From NCBI GenBank assembly GCA_028641055.1, contig CM054060.1, positions 294,507,076-294,571,075 on the forward strand: a stretch of DNA of 64,000 bases, in the 5' to 3' direction. The position numbers and the translations under genes are program-made. Source of the DNA: Alopecurus myosuroides. Lineage: Eukaryota > Streptophyta > Magnoliopsida > Poales > Poaceae. The notes under the pieces were generated by a model that had not been told where the DNA came from, searched no databases, and saw only the letters and a program-made list of their open reading frames with translations. This document shows positions 33,857 to 44,679 of this stretch, piece by piece. Position 1 is the first letter of the stretch; each line of letters starts with the position of its first letter.

Positions 33857-34732
33857 GGCAACTTGATGAAGCTAACTCTCTAATAGATGAAAAGGAGGAA
33901 ATTATCATGACCTTGGAAGGCCATGAAGGTCACACTTGCAATGAAAAAGAGCTTGAAAAAGCACTTGAGAATGAGCATTCCCTTCGTGCCTCGCTTGAGG
34001 AGAAATAATCTGGTCTTGAATAAAACTTTGCCATAAGTATCTCTAAGATTAGGAAGGAAAATGCACAATCTCTTGCTATCATTAAAACTCTTGAACATGA
34101 AGAGTCGAAGCTAGGAATTGCTCACGAGGAACTTGGCACTCATTATGAAAAACTCGAAAAGGAGTTCATGTCTCTTAAGGAAATTCATGACAAGTTAACC
34201 AAATCTCGTGACAATCTTCTAGCTCAACATCAAACAAGCAAGTTGTGTCCACTTCATCTCCTAGATTAAATGTCTTGCCTAGAAATGCTTGTAGTGCGAC
34301 TAATCTTGTAGGAAGTGAGAAGAATTCCCATGAGATTGCTTCTCAATGAGTCAACAATGGAAAGGAGGGACTTGGCTATGTAGCCAAGTCAAAGAAGAAG
34401 TACAAGAAGAAGAACAAGAAGAAAGTCACCTCCCCCTCACAAGAAGTAAGATTTGTGAAAGAGGGAGAGGTGACCAAAGAGAAGGAGACCAACACCGTTG
34501 TGGGTGGTGAGACCTCTAGGGGGAGCACCACTCATAATGACTTTGTCGGGAAATACAACCCATCTTATGTTCTTATGAAATCTAGAGATGGTCATGTATA
34601 TGCTAAATATATTGGTACTTCTTATGGTGATGATTATCATTGGAGTATTTGGGTTCCTAAGACCCTTGTCGCTAACATGAGAGGACCCATTCAAAGATGG
34701 GTACCTAAATCAAGAAACTAATCTATTGTAGG
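33857..34732 (+). pseudogene. Copia-3 gag-protease linker, broken
   Basis: Frames here encode charged coiled-coil sequence (EKELEKALENEHSLRASLEE), then a Lys-rich stretch. A conserved-looking segment follows (YVLMKSRDGHVYAKYIGT) at 34455-34721. Stops at 34006 and elsewhere break it. It probably formed the end of gag before the protease. Confidence 0.6.
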
Positions 34733-36102
34733 GAAGTGCTTCCGGTTCGAGCAAATGGACGGTGGATAGTGGTGCATCCCAACATATGACCGGAAGCAAT
34801 GACGCAATGAGTGATCTTCATCCTCCATTACCTCATCTCAATTGCGTTACTATTGGTGACAACTCCGAACTAAAGGTATTGGGACGAGGCAAGGTAGAAA
34901 TCTCAAATGACTTGTCAATTGAGAATGTTCTTCTTGTTGAGTCCCTTGGCTATAATCTCATCTCGGTTCTTCAACTTGCTAAAAGTGGTTTCACCTCTTT
35001 CTTTAATAAGGAGAATGTGATTGTCACTTGGGAAACGACTCTTAAAGTAGCCTTTGTTGGGCATGTCGAGAACGACATGTATGTAGTGGACTTCTCTAAA
35101 GGAGACACGTGTGCCGCGACATGTCTAATGGCTAAAGTTGATGTGGGTTGGCTATGGCATCGCCGGTTAGCCCACACCAATATGAGGACATTGCATGACC
35201 TTCAAAGTGGCAATCATGTTCTAGGACTAACAAATGCTAAGTTTGCCAAAGATCGTGTGTGTAGCTCTTGCGTTCTTGGAAAGCAACATGGAGAAGCACA
35301 CCCCACCAAGACGAACATCACCACCTCAAGGATCCTCGAGATCATTCACTTGGACCTATTTGGTCCCCTATCATATGATAGTCTTGGAGGCAAAAAGTAT
35401 TTCTTGGTGATTGTGGATGACTATTCACGATATTGTTGGGTGTATTTCTTCAAGAGGAAGAGTGAGACTCAAAAGCGGGTCATCGAGTTCATCACTTTGG
35501 TGGAGCGCCAACATAATACGAGTATCATGGCTATCCGAAGTGATAACGGCTCCGAGTTCAAGAACTACACCGTTGAGGGTTTTCTTAGCGAGGGAGGAAT
35601 TGCTCATCAATACTCTACTCCCTACACCCCTCAACAAAATGGTGTGGCGGAGAGAAAGAATCAGACTCTTATGGATGCGGCTCGAACCATGATTGCGGAG
35701 TTCTCTTCTCCTTATAATTTTTGGGCTGAGGCCGTCTCCACCGCTTGTCACGCTAGCAACCGATTGTATCTCCGCAAGATCTTGAACAAGACCTCTTATG
35801 AGATTCTCACGGGCAAGAAGCCGGATGTTTCATACTTCAAGGTCTTTGGATGCAAGTGCTTCACTCGCAAGAGAGGTAAACTCTTGTCAAAGTTCGAGAC
35901 TAAATCTTATGAGGGTATCTTTGTTGGTTATGCCACAAACGCTCACGCCTATAGAGTCTACAACAAGTCCACCGGACAAGTTGAAGAAGCTATAGACGTG
36001 GTGTTTGATGAGGATAATGGGTCCCAAGGGGGGCGTATAGATCATGGTATTTGTAGGAGATGCAATTCCTCCCATCGTCATAAGAAGAATGGCGATTGGT
36101 GA
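34733..36102 (+). pseudogene. Copia-3 protease and integrase
   Basis: The frame includes the aspartic protease motif WTVDSGASQHMTG (34756 onward). It has a pre-integrase WHRRLAHTNMRTL and the integrase core: D in IHLDLFGPL, D in RSDNGSEF, E in NGVAERKNQ. It runs to 36102, where a frameshift moves pol to another phase. Confidence 0.9.
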
Positions 36103-37610
36103 AATAATCCCCATTGAGGGACACCGGATGACGGAGGGAGAAGGACTATGCTCCACTCAAGTGGAGCCATTGACTACATCCATTGAGAACCAAGCTACCC
36201 AACAAGATGCACCAAGCCCTCATGCTTCAGCACAAGGCCAAGATAACGATCAAGATCACTCGATCAATCAAGGCCAAGCTAACAATCAAGGCCAAACTCA
36301 TGATGAAGGACAAGCTCACAATGAAGAACAAGATACACATGGTGATGATACAACTCGACACATAAGGGATCCACCTCCCGTTGATGATCAAGATCAAGGT
36401 GGACAAGTCTCCGATGATGAAGGTGATGATCAAGTGCTATCCAAGGAAACTTTGGAGGAGATGCTCGCTCGTAGGGCAAAGAGAAGGCTAGATAATCTTG
36501 CTCATGCCGGTCACACGGAGGACATGATTCTTGGACAAGTTCGTGGAAGGGTCGTCACAAGGAGGCAACTAGCGGATTTTAGCAAAGCTCATGCTTTCGT
36601 CTCTCACATTGAACCAAAGAAGGTCTATGAAGCTCTTGAAGATCAAGATTGGCTTGAAGCAATGCACGATGAACTCAACAACTTCGAGCGCAAAAAGGTG
36701 TGGAAGTTGGTGCCAAGGCCCAAAGATTGCAAGAACGTCATCGGCACTAAGTGGATCTTCAAGAATAAACAAGACAAGGACGGCATCGTCATCCGCAACA
36801 AGTCTATATTGGTTGCTCAAGGCTTATCTCAAGTCGAAGGTGTCGATTTCGGTGAAACATTCGCTCCCGTAGCTCGTCTTGAATCTATTCGCATCTTACT
36901 TGCATATGCCTCTCATCACAACTTTAAATTGCAACAAATGGATGTTAAAAGTGCATTTTTGAACGGTCCCATCCACGAGTTGGTCTATGTCAAGCAACCT
37001 CCGGGTTGCGAGGATCCCAACCACCCCGATCATGTCTACAAACTCGATAAGGCGCTCTATGGACTTAAACAAGCTCCACGTGCGTGGTACGAGCACCTTA
37101 AAGAGTTTTTAGTAGATCGTGGGTTCAATGTTGGTTTAATCGATCCCACCCTTTTCACCAAAAGGGTTGGAGGTGACTTGTTCATATGCCAACTCTATGT
37201 GGATGATATCATCTTTGGTTCTACTAACATCGCATTCAATGATGAGTTTTGCAAGCTTATGACGGATAAATTCGAGATGTCGATGATGGGAGAGTTAGAG
37301 TATTTTCTTGGCTTTGAGATCAAGCAACACCCCAAAGGCACATTCATCAAGCAAGCCAAGTATACTCAATACATGCTCAAGCGCTTCAACATGCATGATG
37401 CCAAACCTATGAAGACTCCCATGTCCACGACTATTGACTTGAAACCCGACCCGAATGGTAAAGAGGTAGATCAAAAGGTATATCGCTCCATGATTGGCTC
37501 TTTGCTCTATCTTTGTGCATCTAGACCCGATATTATGTATAGCGTAGGTAAATGTGCAAGGTTTCAAGCCTCTCCGAGACAAAGTCATTTTGAAGCGGTT
37601 AAGCATCTTT
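36044..37610 (+). pseudogene. Copia-3 reverse transcriptase
   Basis: After a Gln/Asp-rich tether the RT domain follows, with WLEAMHDELNNFERKKVWKL, QMDVKSAFLNGP, LYGLKQAPRAWYE and catalytic YVDD (QLYVDDIIFGS, about 37195). The frame leaves the family pattern near 37600, where one or more base changes shift it before RNase H. Confidence 0.92.
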
Positions 37611-38148
37611 CGATATTTAGTTCATACCCCAAAACTTCGGTCTTTGGTATCCCAAGGGTTCAAGCTTTCAGCTCATTGGGTATTCGGATGCGGACTATGC
37701 GGGAGAGAAGAAGGATAGGAAATCTACATCCGGAGGTTGTCAATTTCTTGGCCGCTCATTAGTATGTTGGTCTTCCAAGAAGCAAAATTGCATTGCTCTC
37801 TCTACTACCGAAGCCGAATACATCTCCGCGGCGAGTTGTTGTGCTCAGTTACTTTGGATGCGGCAAACATTGAGAGATTATGGCATCAACTTCGACAAAG
37901 TTCCCCTCTTGTGCGACAATGAGAGTGCCATCAAGATCGCCTACAATTCCGTTCTTCACTCGAAGACGAAGCACATTGAGATACGCCATCATTTCATTCG
38001 GGATCATGTTGAGAAGGGTGATATTGACCTCTCCTATGTGCCGACCAAGGATCAACTCGCGGATATCTTCACGAAGGCCCTTGATGAACCAAGATTTAGG
38101 GGTTTGAGGAATGAACTAAATGTTATCGATGCGTCCAACTTCTCTTGA
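37611..38148 (+). pseudogene. Copia-3 RNase H
   Basis: The pieces show SDADYAGEKKDRKSTSG and STTEAEYISAA in one frame. The last frame (37858-38148) has CDNESAIKIAYN and KDQLADIFTKAL up to the stop. RNase H is present but out of phase with RT. Confidence 0.87.
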
Positions 38149-38470
38149 ACCCTTCCATAAGTACCTTCACTATATGTGCCATCTAGTTTAGATGTAGGCA
38201 TGGACATAGGGGGAGCGTAGTTCAACTCATGAACCAACACTCCACCTATTATGCGCAAAACAACCAAAGCGTCATGCATATCTAGTCATTCGTGACTTAC
38301 TGTGCTTAAAACGTGAGTTATACTGTTGAGTCCAAGATACATCTTCGCGACTTCTTGGTATCACTCAAACACGGTGGCTTCGGTCACCAACTTTTTCCTT
38401 TGTATTTGTGTTGTTTGATGTTTTGTTCGTGTTTGAGTATTTGTTGTTTTTTGTTCTAATTTTGGAGGCT
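38149..38470 (+). other. Spacer after Copia-3 pol
   Basis: Non-coding. Contains GACATAGGGGGAGCGTAG near 38200, a purine-rich tract that resembles a second, internal PPT. Such internal tracts are known in SIRE-type elements, but function here is not shown. Confidence 0.5.
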
Positions 38471-38627
38471 CACGCCGTGTTCCATCTTCAACAAATTCTC
38501 GGAAGGCGTCGGAACCCCGGAAATTCCGGCCTAGGGCTCGGAAAATTCCGGCCCCCAGACATTTTCCCCAAATTTTTTGCTCATTTCCAAAGTGCCCGCT
38601 CACAGAAGGCACCCCGGAAATTTGAGT

Positions 38628-38831
38628 GGAAATTTCCGGGGCAAATATCCGGGGCCCGGAATATTCCGTGCCTTAAGCCCCGGAAATTTCCGGGGTTCGA
38701 GATTGACTCGAATATTCACCCAAATATCCAGCGTGCCCGCTCGCAGAAGGCACACCGGATATTTGGGGCGGAATATTCCGGCCTAAATCTCCGGCGACCG
38801 GAATATTTCGGCTTTAATACCGGAAATTTCC
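38628..38831 (+). promoter_or_regulatory. Array of GAAnnTTC palindromes before the extra ORF
   Basis: Perfect GGAAATTTCC or GGAATATTCC palindromes occur at 38628, 38658, 38682, 38770 and 38822. The last one ends 19 bp before a TATA box. The motif and the neighbouring GTGCCCGCTCACAGAAGGCA repeats are shared with the LTR U3 region. Each palindrome contains GAAnnTTC, two of the three units of a heat-shock element. Confidence 0.7.
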
Positions 38832-38850
38832 GGTGTGCTTGGCTGGGGCT

Positions 38851-38857
38851 ATATAAA
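38851..38857 (+). promoter_or_regulatory. Internal TATA box for the Copia-3 extra ORF
   Basis: ATATAAA in GGGGCTATATAAAGGCG is followed by a pyrimidine-rich leader and ATGGATCCCG at 39023. It looks like a separate promoter downstream of pol. Confidence 0.6.
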
Positions 38858-39022
38858 GGCGACGGGAGGGGGCAGTTCCAGATTGCTCTCCCTCCCTTCG
38901 CCTCCACTCCGCCTCCAGACGCAGCCGCCGCCTCCGAGACCTCCGGGAGGCCCCTTTGCCTCCCCTCCTCGTCCTCTAATTGCCCTTTGCGGATCAAGAG
39001 ACCGCACATCCTTTCCTACCTC

Positions 39023-39032
39023 ATGGATCCCG
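39023..39032 (+). CDS. Likely first exon of the Copia-3 extra ORF
   Basis: ATGGATCCCG followed by donor GTATGTGC. Joined at 39436 it keeps the downstream frame and gives a short Met-Asp-Pro-Gly start. The intron 39033-39435 ends ATATG instead of AG, so splicing now seems impaired. Confidence 0.45.
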
Positions 39033-39435
39033 GTATGTGCTTCGTTTTCTCCGCAATCTAGGGTTATTAGTTGATTTGATATCATGTCCTTTGATATTCA
39101 TGGTGTTTTTGGGATGTACATCCTCATACTAGTGTCATCTATCCTCTAGGGTTCGTCTCATTGCACACTTTCGTCGTTCTAGATTCATTGCAGGCCCCAG
39201 ATTTAGATATGGTTTCGAAAATTCCGAAGGCCGGAAATTTCCGCCCTAGGACCGGAATTTCCGCCCCCCGTAAATTTCCCTGAGGCCGGAATTTTCGCAC
39301 CAGAGACCGGAATTTCCGGCCTGCACTGAATCTCGAACAGAGATCTATTGTTTCCATTTCCACGAGTCGTGAGCCCCCGTTTTTGATGCTTTTTGTTTGT
39401 TTTTCTTTGCATTTTCCCTACTTTTCTTGCATATG

Positions 39436-40871
39436 GTTCAAGCTCTAGGCCTACCAAGTTGACTAGCTCCCGCAAGCGGCTCCGTCACCTGAGGGAAGAT
39501 GCTGAGGTAACTCTTGTTGATGAGAATGAGACTCGCCTGCGTGCGAGGGATGCTGAGAGAGAATATGAGCGTCAACGTGACGCGTCCAGGGCTGCTCGCA
39601 AAGCTGGGAAGCAGCAGGGGAAGCCAGCTCTGAACTTGTCCACCATGTCCGTCCCTGAGTTCAAGGCATGGAGGGCCAAGGCCTGGTACACAGAGGGTCC
39701 TCAAGACCCCACCATCGATTCCTGCTTCTGGCACGTAGAGCAGGAGACCCTTTTCAAACAAGTGTACACTGTGATGAGCAAGCAAGTGTGTCCCATGAAG
39801 GCTATTAACTTTGCTCATCTGGCTGCCAATCCGGCCTACTTCAACAACTCCGTCCAGCTGGCTGAACTTCTTGGTCTACATCACCTCATGGAGACCAAAT
39901 GCTCCTACAATGTCACCTTCATCCAGCAGTTCTTCTCCACACTGGTCTTTGATGAGTCTGAGGATATTGGGATGTCTTGGATGTCTGGCCCTCATTTTCT
40001 CACCGCCAACTTTCATGATTTTGTTGCTGAGCTCGGGTATCCTTTGGCTGGTCTTAACACTCCTCAGGGTCATCGCATGCATGTTCACGGGGTGGAGTAT
40101 GAGAAGAACAGACTGGCTGAGCTGTATGGTTCTACTGGTGTGATTGGCTCGGTTAAAGGTCTCTATCCCATCTATGACATCCTGCTGCGTATGTTTAGGG
40201 AGACTATTGCCCCGAGTGCGGGCAATAATGATGCTATTCGTGGTGGCTTGGTCAACCTCATGTGCCACCCCTACCTGACTTTCACTGAGGGTGATCTGAC
40301 CAACACGGAGGCCCACAAAATTGATGTGATGGATTTCATCTTCAATGAGATTCACTTTGCTCTCTTCCACCGCAAAGTGCCCCCGTATGCTCCTTACATC
40401 ATTAAGCTCATCAAGTCTCGTTATCCCTCTGAACTCCGTGAGGACCTGGAGCTGGACTGTGAAGAGCACAAGGATGTCACTCTGTACAAGAAGGCCACCC
40501 ACACACAACAGGCTGCACATGATGTTGGTGCCACAGGACAGGGTCACCGTGATCCTCGCATGCGTCCTCCTCCCCCTGGCAAGAAGAAGCGCTCATGGCT
40601 TGTTCGTGCAATTGAGAAGGTGATGTGCATGAATGTGTGCATCCACAAGGAGAACTACAATGCCTATGTTGAGCGCCACAACATCCTGGAGAACCAGCGC
40701 ACCATCATGACTGCCCTCCAGATTCCCAATGTGCCAGCTCCTCCTCCTGACAGGATTCCATACAAGAATTGGAACAACCGCGATGTTGACTGGGATCTCG
40801 GAGTGGATGATGATGAGGACATGGAGGATGTTAGCGAGGAGGAAGAAGAAGAAGAAGACACCCAGGCCTAG
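39436..40871 (+). CDS. Copia-3 additional ORF of unknown function
   Basis: A 478-codon stretch, unbroken although gag and pol are decayed. It begins GSSSRPTKLTSSRKRLRH, has an Arg/Glu-rich helix (RLRARDAEREYERQRDAS), then a globular core (FKAWRAKAWYTEGPQD, FNEIHFALFHRKVPPYAPYI). It ends in an acidic tail with Glu/Asp runs. No signal peptide or membrane segment is visible, so it is not envelope-like. Additional ORFs after pol are known in SIRE/Maximus elements, and their role is unknown. The reading frame is also open upstream to 39393, so an unspliced start is possible. Confidence 0.8.
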
Positions 40872-41174
40872 AGTTTGTTCCATGGGACATAGCACTCTCT
40901 TTTCTCTTTTTGGTATCCTGATGCCAAAGGGGGAGAAGATCTAGATTATCGCGGGGATTTTCTAGGGTGGTTTTCGTTCTTTATTGCCCCTTTTATCGTT
41001 TCGTGCGTCTTTTCGAACTTCGTCTTATCGTACTCGTTATTCGTTGGTTTGCTTGTGTGAACTATTATTATTAGGAGGCATGTCTCCTATATATGCTATT
41101 TGTGGTGTTTTACTTTTCATATCATGCATTGTTAGTTTATTCTCTTGCAAATACCCGTGTTGTCATCACTCACC
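40872..41174 (+). other. Copia-3 3' non-coding region
   Basis: About 300 bp between the extra ORF and the PPT. TGCCAAAGGGGGAGAAGATC near 40922 is another PPT-like tract. No coding sequence is supported. Confidence 0.6.
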
Positions 41175-41187
41175 AAAAAGGGGGAGA
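41175..41187 (+). promoter_or_regulatory. Polypurine tract of Copia-3
   Basis: AAAAAGGGGGAGA lies directly before the 3' LTR, a strong purine tract of the SIRE type. Confidence 0.88.
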
Positions 41188-41188
41188 T

Positions 41189-42585
41189 TGAAAGCTCATG
41201 ATCACTCTAATGATTTTGGTGATGATAACAACGCGGGTATCAACTGTCTAACAATGTTGTTTTAGACTGTGCAGCTGATCTTTCAGGTGATTATTGATAT
41301 ACTCTTGTTAAAAAGATCAAAGAGGAGTTCTACATTCTTGAAATATTGCCACCGGATTTTTCAGTGATCACACCGGAAATTCTGGTGCTTATGGGGCGGA
41401 ATATCCGGCCCTGGCACCGAAATATTCCGGCCTTTCTGGCATCTTCAAAACGACCAAGTTTTTCTCCCACTGCCCGCGCACAGAAGCTGGGGCGGAAATT
41501 TGCCCCGGAAATTTTCGGTGCAAATATCCGGCCCTCTGGTACTTAGCAGAAAATGGAGTCTTCTCAGATGCCCGCGCACAGAGATGGGGGCGGAAATATT
41601 GTTCGGAAATTTCTGGGCCCGTATATTTCAATTATCCGCCCCCCCGGATTATTCAAAAATCCGGCCCCTGGTCCTTAGCAGTTTTTCATCTTGGGCTGGT
41701 GCCCGCGCGCAGAGATGGGGGCGGAATGTTGGGGCGGAAATTTCCGCCCCCGGATATTTCAATTATCCGCCCCCCGGACTATTCAAAATTCCGGCCAGGC
41801 AGACCGGAAATTTCCGGTGCTAACACCGGAATATTCCGGCCCTGGCACACTGCAACGGTCAGAAATTGGAGGAGCCTATAAATAGTTGTCTTCTTCTTCT
41901 AGATAGGTAGCTCGTCCATTCCTCTCTCTCCTCCATTGTTGTCGAGCTCAAAACGCCCCGATCTCCCTCCTCCTCCAACCAAACTCGATGGCCTTCAAGG
42001 ATCTCATGGAGGAGGAGTAGATCTACCTTTCCACCAAGCCAAAACGTGTGTTCCCATACCACAACTCTTGGGATCTTGTAATCTCTTGGTTGCCTTGTAA
42101 TCCAAGGGAAACCCTAGTGCTTGTAGCTTCCACCTTGTAGCAAGAAGATTCGATTGTTGAGAGCCTCCATCTCACTTGTGGAGTAGCCTCAACCCCTTGT
42201 AAAGGTTTGGTCAACGCCTTCAAGTCGACCTCATAGTGGAAACGAGAATCTCCCTCACCGGAGAAGCTCAAGGAGAACAAGGTGTGCACATCCGTGCTAT
42301 TGAGGAGCGCCTAGGTGGCTCCCCACCTCTCCAACGTAGACGTACTTCTTTTAAGAAGGAACTAGGGGAAACATATCCTTGTCTCCATGTATTTCACTTG
42401 TGGTTATCTCGTGCCGTGCTTTTACTTCCGTTGCTACTCGTTGCTTGTCACTTAGGGTGTTCACTTAGTTGCACATCTAGATAACCAAGCTTTTACTTTC
42501 CCAAAGCCCCCACTAAAAGTGAAAAAGAATTAAAATTTGTAGGTCACCTATTCACCCCCCTCTAGTTGACCTTAGTGCACTTTCA
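41189..42585 (+). repeat. 3' LTR of Copia-3
   Basis: 1397 bp. Compared with the 5' LTR it has extra bases around 41721-41735 and 41818-41838, which add a GGAATATTCC at 41828. Point changes damage several of its palindromes (for example near 41419 and 41507). ATGAG follows at 42586. Confidence 0.92.
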
Positions 42586-43254
42586 ATGAGAGCGTCCCAA
42601 TTTTCCTTGGCGGTGGAACATTGTTGAATATGAGGCATGCGGATTGGACCCACAACTTGTTGAATGATTGAAAAGGTGGTGTAGTTGAGTTGGCAATTTA
42701 CCACTTCTCTTCTTGTCAAGTTCTTGGGATCACAAGGCTTATATCCATCTTGAGTGACCCTCCAAAGCTCAATACAAGAAGAGTTCAAGTGTGTTTTCAT
42801 AATATATTGCCAATGATCAAAAGGACGTGCATCAATTTTAGGAGGTTTTCCTCTAGGGTTAATATGAGGATGTGGGACAGGAGGATCGGGGGAGTATCGT
42901 CCTTCGACATTGTGGTAATCGATGTTATCATCCGATCCCTTAGAAGTTTTTTATTTAGAGTGGGATTCATTTTTAGATTGTCCACCATCCTCCTCCTCAT
43001 CTTCCTTATTCTTCGGAATTTCTTCCGACGGGATAGATGATGAGGAGTCTGGGCCCTTGGCTTTCATGAATTGCGATAACATTTCTCGCAATTCCGTCAT
43101 TTTGGCATCCATGGATGAGGTCAAGGAATCTTTCAATTCCTTGAGATCATCCATAGTGATACTATCCGTGGGCGCGACGGTTTCCCTTTCTTTGACCATA
43201 CTAAAACTCTTAGGTGGTTAAGCCCAATAAAAGAGTCGAGGCTCTGATACCAAT
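42586..43254 (-). pseudogene. Copia-4 gag N-terminal part and PBS
   Basis: The minus strand carries a start MVKERETVAPTDSITMDD at 43199 with an acidic, Ser-rich N-terminus. A UBN2-type gag segment follows (LNSSCIELWRVTQDGY, ENWDAL). The two parts share one phase but are separated by stops. PBS TGGTATCAGAGC is at 43241-43252. Copia-3 inserted into this gag at 42586-42590. The rest of the element, including pol and the second LTR, is not in the window. Confidence 0.85.
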
Positions 43255-43385
43255 TGAATGTAAAGTATGGGCACCTAGAGAGTGGTGAATAGGTGCTACG
43301 ACAAATTTTATTTTTTCTTCAAATTAAAGCTTGACACAAAGGTAAATTCTATAGATATTCCACTACGGTGAATTTACCTATAAGA

Positions 43386-43416
<31 letters not shown>
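43386..43416. repeat. (AAC)n microsatellite
   Basis: About ten AAC units in the transcribed part of the Copia-4 LTR. Confidence 0.9.
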
Positions 43417-44017
43417 GAGATATAAGATACAAACAAGTAATAAAGGAGAGGGAATGAGGTAACCAATAGAGGAAACACGCGGAGACAAGGATGTAATCCC
43501 GAGTTCCTCCTTTTGAGGGGAGTACGTCTCGTTGGAGGGGTGTGACCTCGCCACAAATACCTACTCAACACCACACAGGCCTCACCCTATTTTCGGATGA
43601 ACAACGCCACAAAGGCCTAGTCCACCTTCCACTATTGACCCCCTTTTAGGCGGGAATCGAATCCTTTACAACAAGCTTGGGGCACACACCCACAACCAAA
43701 TTGGGGGCTCCCAAGAATCACCAAGAATCCAAGAGTAGCAATGGTGTCTAGGTTCTCCACAAAGAAACCCTAGACTAGATCCCTCAAGAGAATTAGGGGG
43801 AAATGAAGAACGACTTGGTAAAGATGTAGATCGGGGCCTTCTCCTTCAATCCTCCAAGAATCAATGAGTTCGGGTGGAGGGATTAGGAGGAATCAAAGAT
43901 TTGGTGAGCTCAATAAACGCACTTGAATTGCTTGGACGAACTAGCTCATGGGGAAGAAGGGAATGGACTATTTATATCCATCCCACAAATCTGACTGTTT
44001 GGGGCATATACTGCTTC

Positions 44018-44490
44018 ACCCGGTAGTACCGGACGGCGTTCGGTAGTACCGCCCGTAGAGATCTACACCTGGTCAACGCTGCCTTCGGAGACGAAATTTC
44101 ACAGTCGGTACTACCGGGTGGAGCCGGCAGTACCGATTGCACTACCAGACGGGCCCGATAGTACCGAACTAGACATAAGCGACGGGGTAGAGACAATGCA
44201 AGTCCAGTGTTGAAAATAGGAAAATCTGGTACTACCGAGCTGGTTCGGTAGTACCGCGACTCCGGAACTACCGAGCTGATTCGGTAGTACCGCCCCACTG
44301 CGCTTCTTCAGCTCCATCAGCGCACACACCCCTTCCATAGTTGGTAGTACCGGGCGGAGCCAGTAGTACCGAGTTGAACTACTGGACAGGGCTGGCAGTA
44401 CTGATTCAGATAGAAGGGTGCGCGCAAGTCGAGTACTAAAACTGGGAAAACCCCGATAGTACCGGACTCCATCCGTTAGTACTAACCCAG
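44018..44490. repeat. Dispersed CGGTAGTACCG palindromes in Copia-4 LTR
   Basis: Roughly a dozen perfect or near copies of the 11-bp palindrome CGGTAGTACCG. Many have the form GAGCCGGCAGTACCG or GGTTCGGTAGTACCG. Spacing is irregular, so this is not a simple tandem satellite. Confidence 0.85.
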
Positions 44491-44679
44491 ACAGTAAAAC
44501 CTCCATTTTGACTGATTTCTTCAATGGACTTGAATGGGGTTTGGCACAAAATCAATAATATCATGATGTATAAATTAAGCATAATAATATCCTGTAATCA
44601 CTTAGCACACATTAGTGCTCTAATTGTGTTGTCAACAAACATTAAAACATAATGCGGGGAAATGCTCTTTCAACAACGT

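Larger units (their letters stand above)
30681..42585 (+). mobile_element. Copia-3: SIRE/Maximus-type element with extra ORF
   Basis: An 11.9-kb plus-strand Copia element. It has LTRs of 1360 and 1397 bp, PBS, gag, broken pol, a region with its own TATA box and an additional ORF, PPT, and target duplication ATGAG (30676-30680 and 42586-42590). Giant size, an extra ORF after pol and TGAAAGCTCATGATC-type LTR ends fit the SIRE/Maximus lineage. Gag has an internal stop and pol at least two frameshifts, so it is not autonomous. The LTRs differ by several substitutions and indels and are older than those of Copia-1 and -2. Confidence 0.93.
43255..44672 (-). repeat. 5' LTR of Copia-4
   Basis: 1418 bp with ends TGAATG...CTTTCA on the plus strand. 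Read on the minus strand it starts TGAAAGAGCATTT. A TATA box ATATAAATAG is at 43968-43977. Upstream of it on the minus strand, at 44018-44490, are many copies of CGGTAGTACCG. The region around 43386-43416 is a trinucleotide repeat. No partner LTR is present, so the boundaries rest on the PBS side and the TG/CA rule. Confidence 0.8.

Noticed and set aside
39436..40871. Copia-3 extra ORF as an envelope-like protein
   Set aside because: No signal peptide, transmembrane helix or Cys-rich ectodomain is visible. The tail is strongly acidic.
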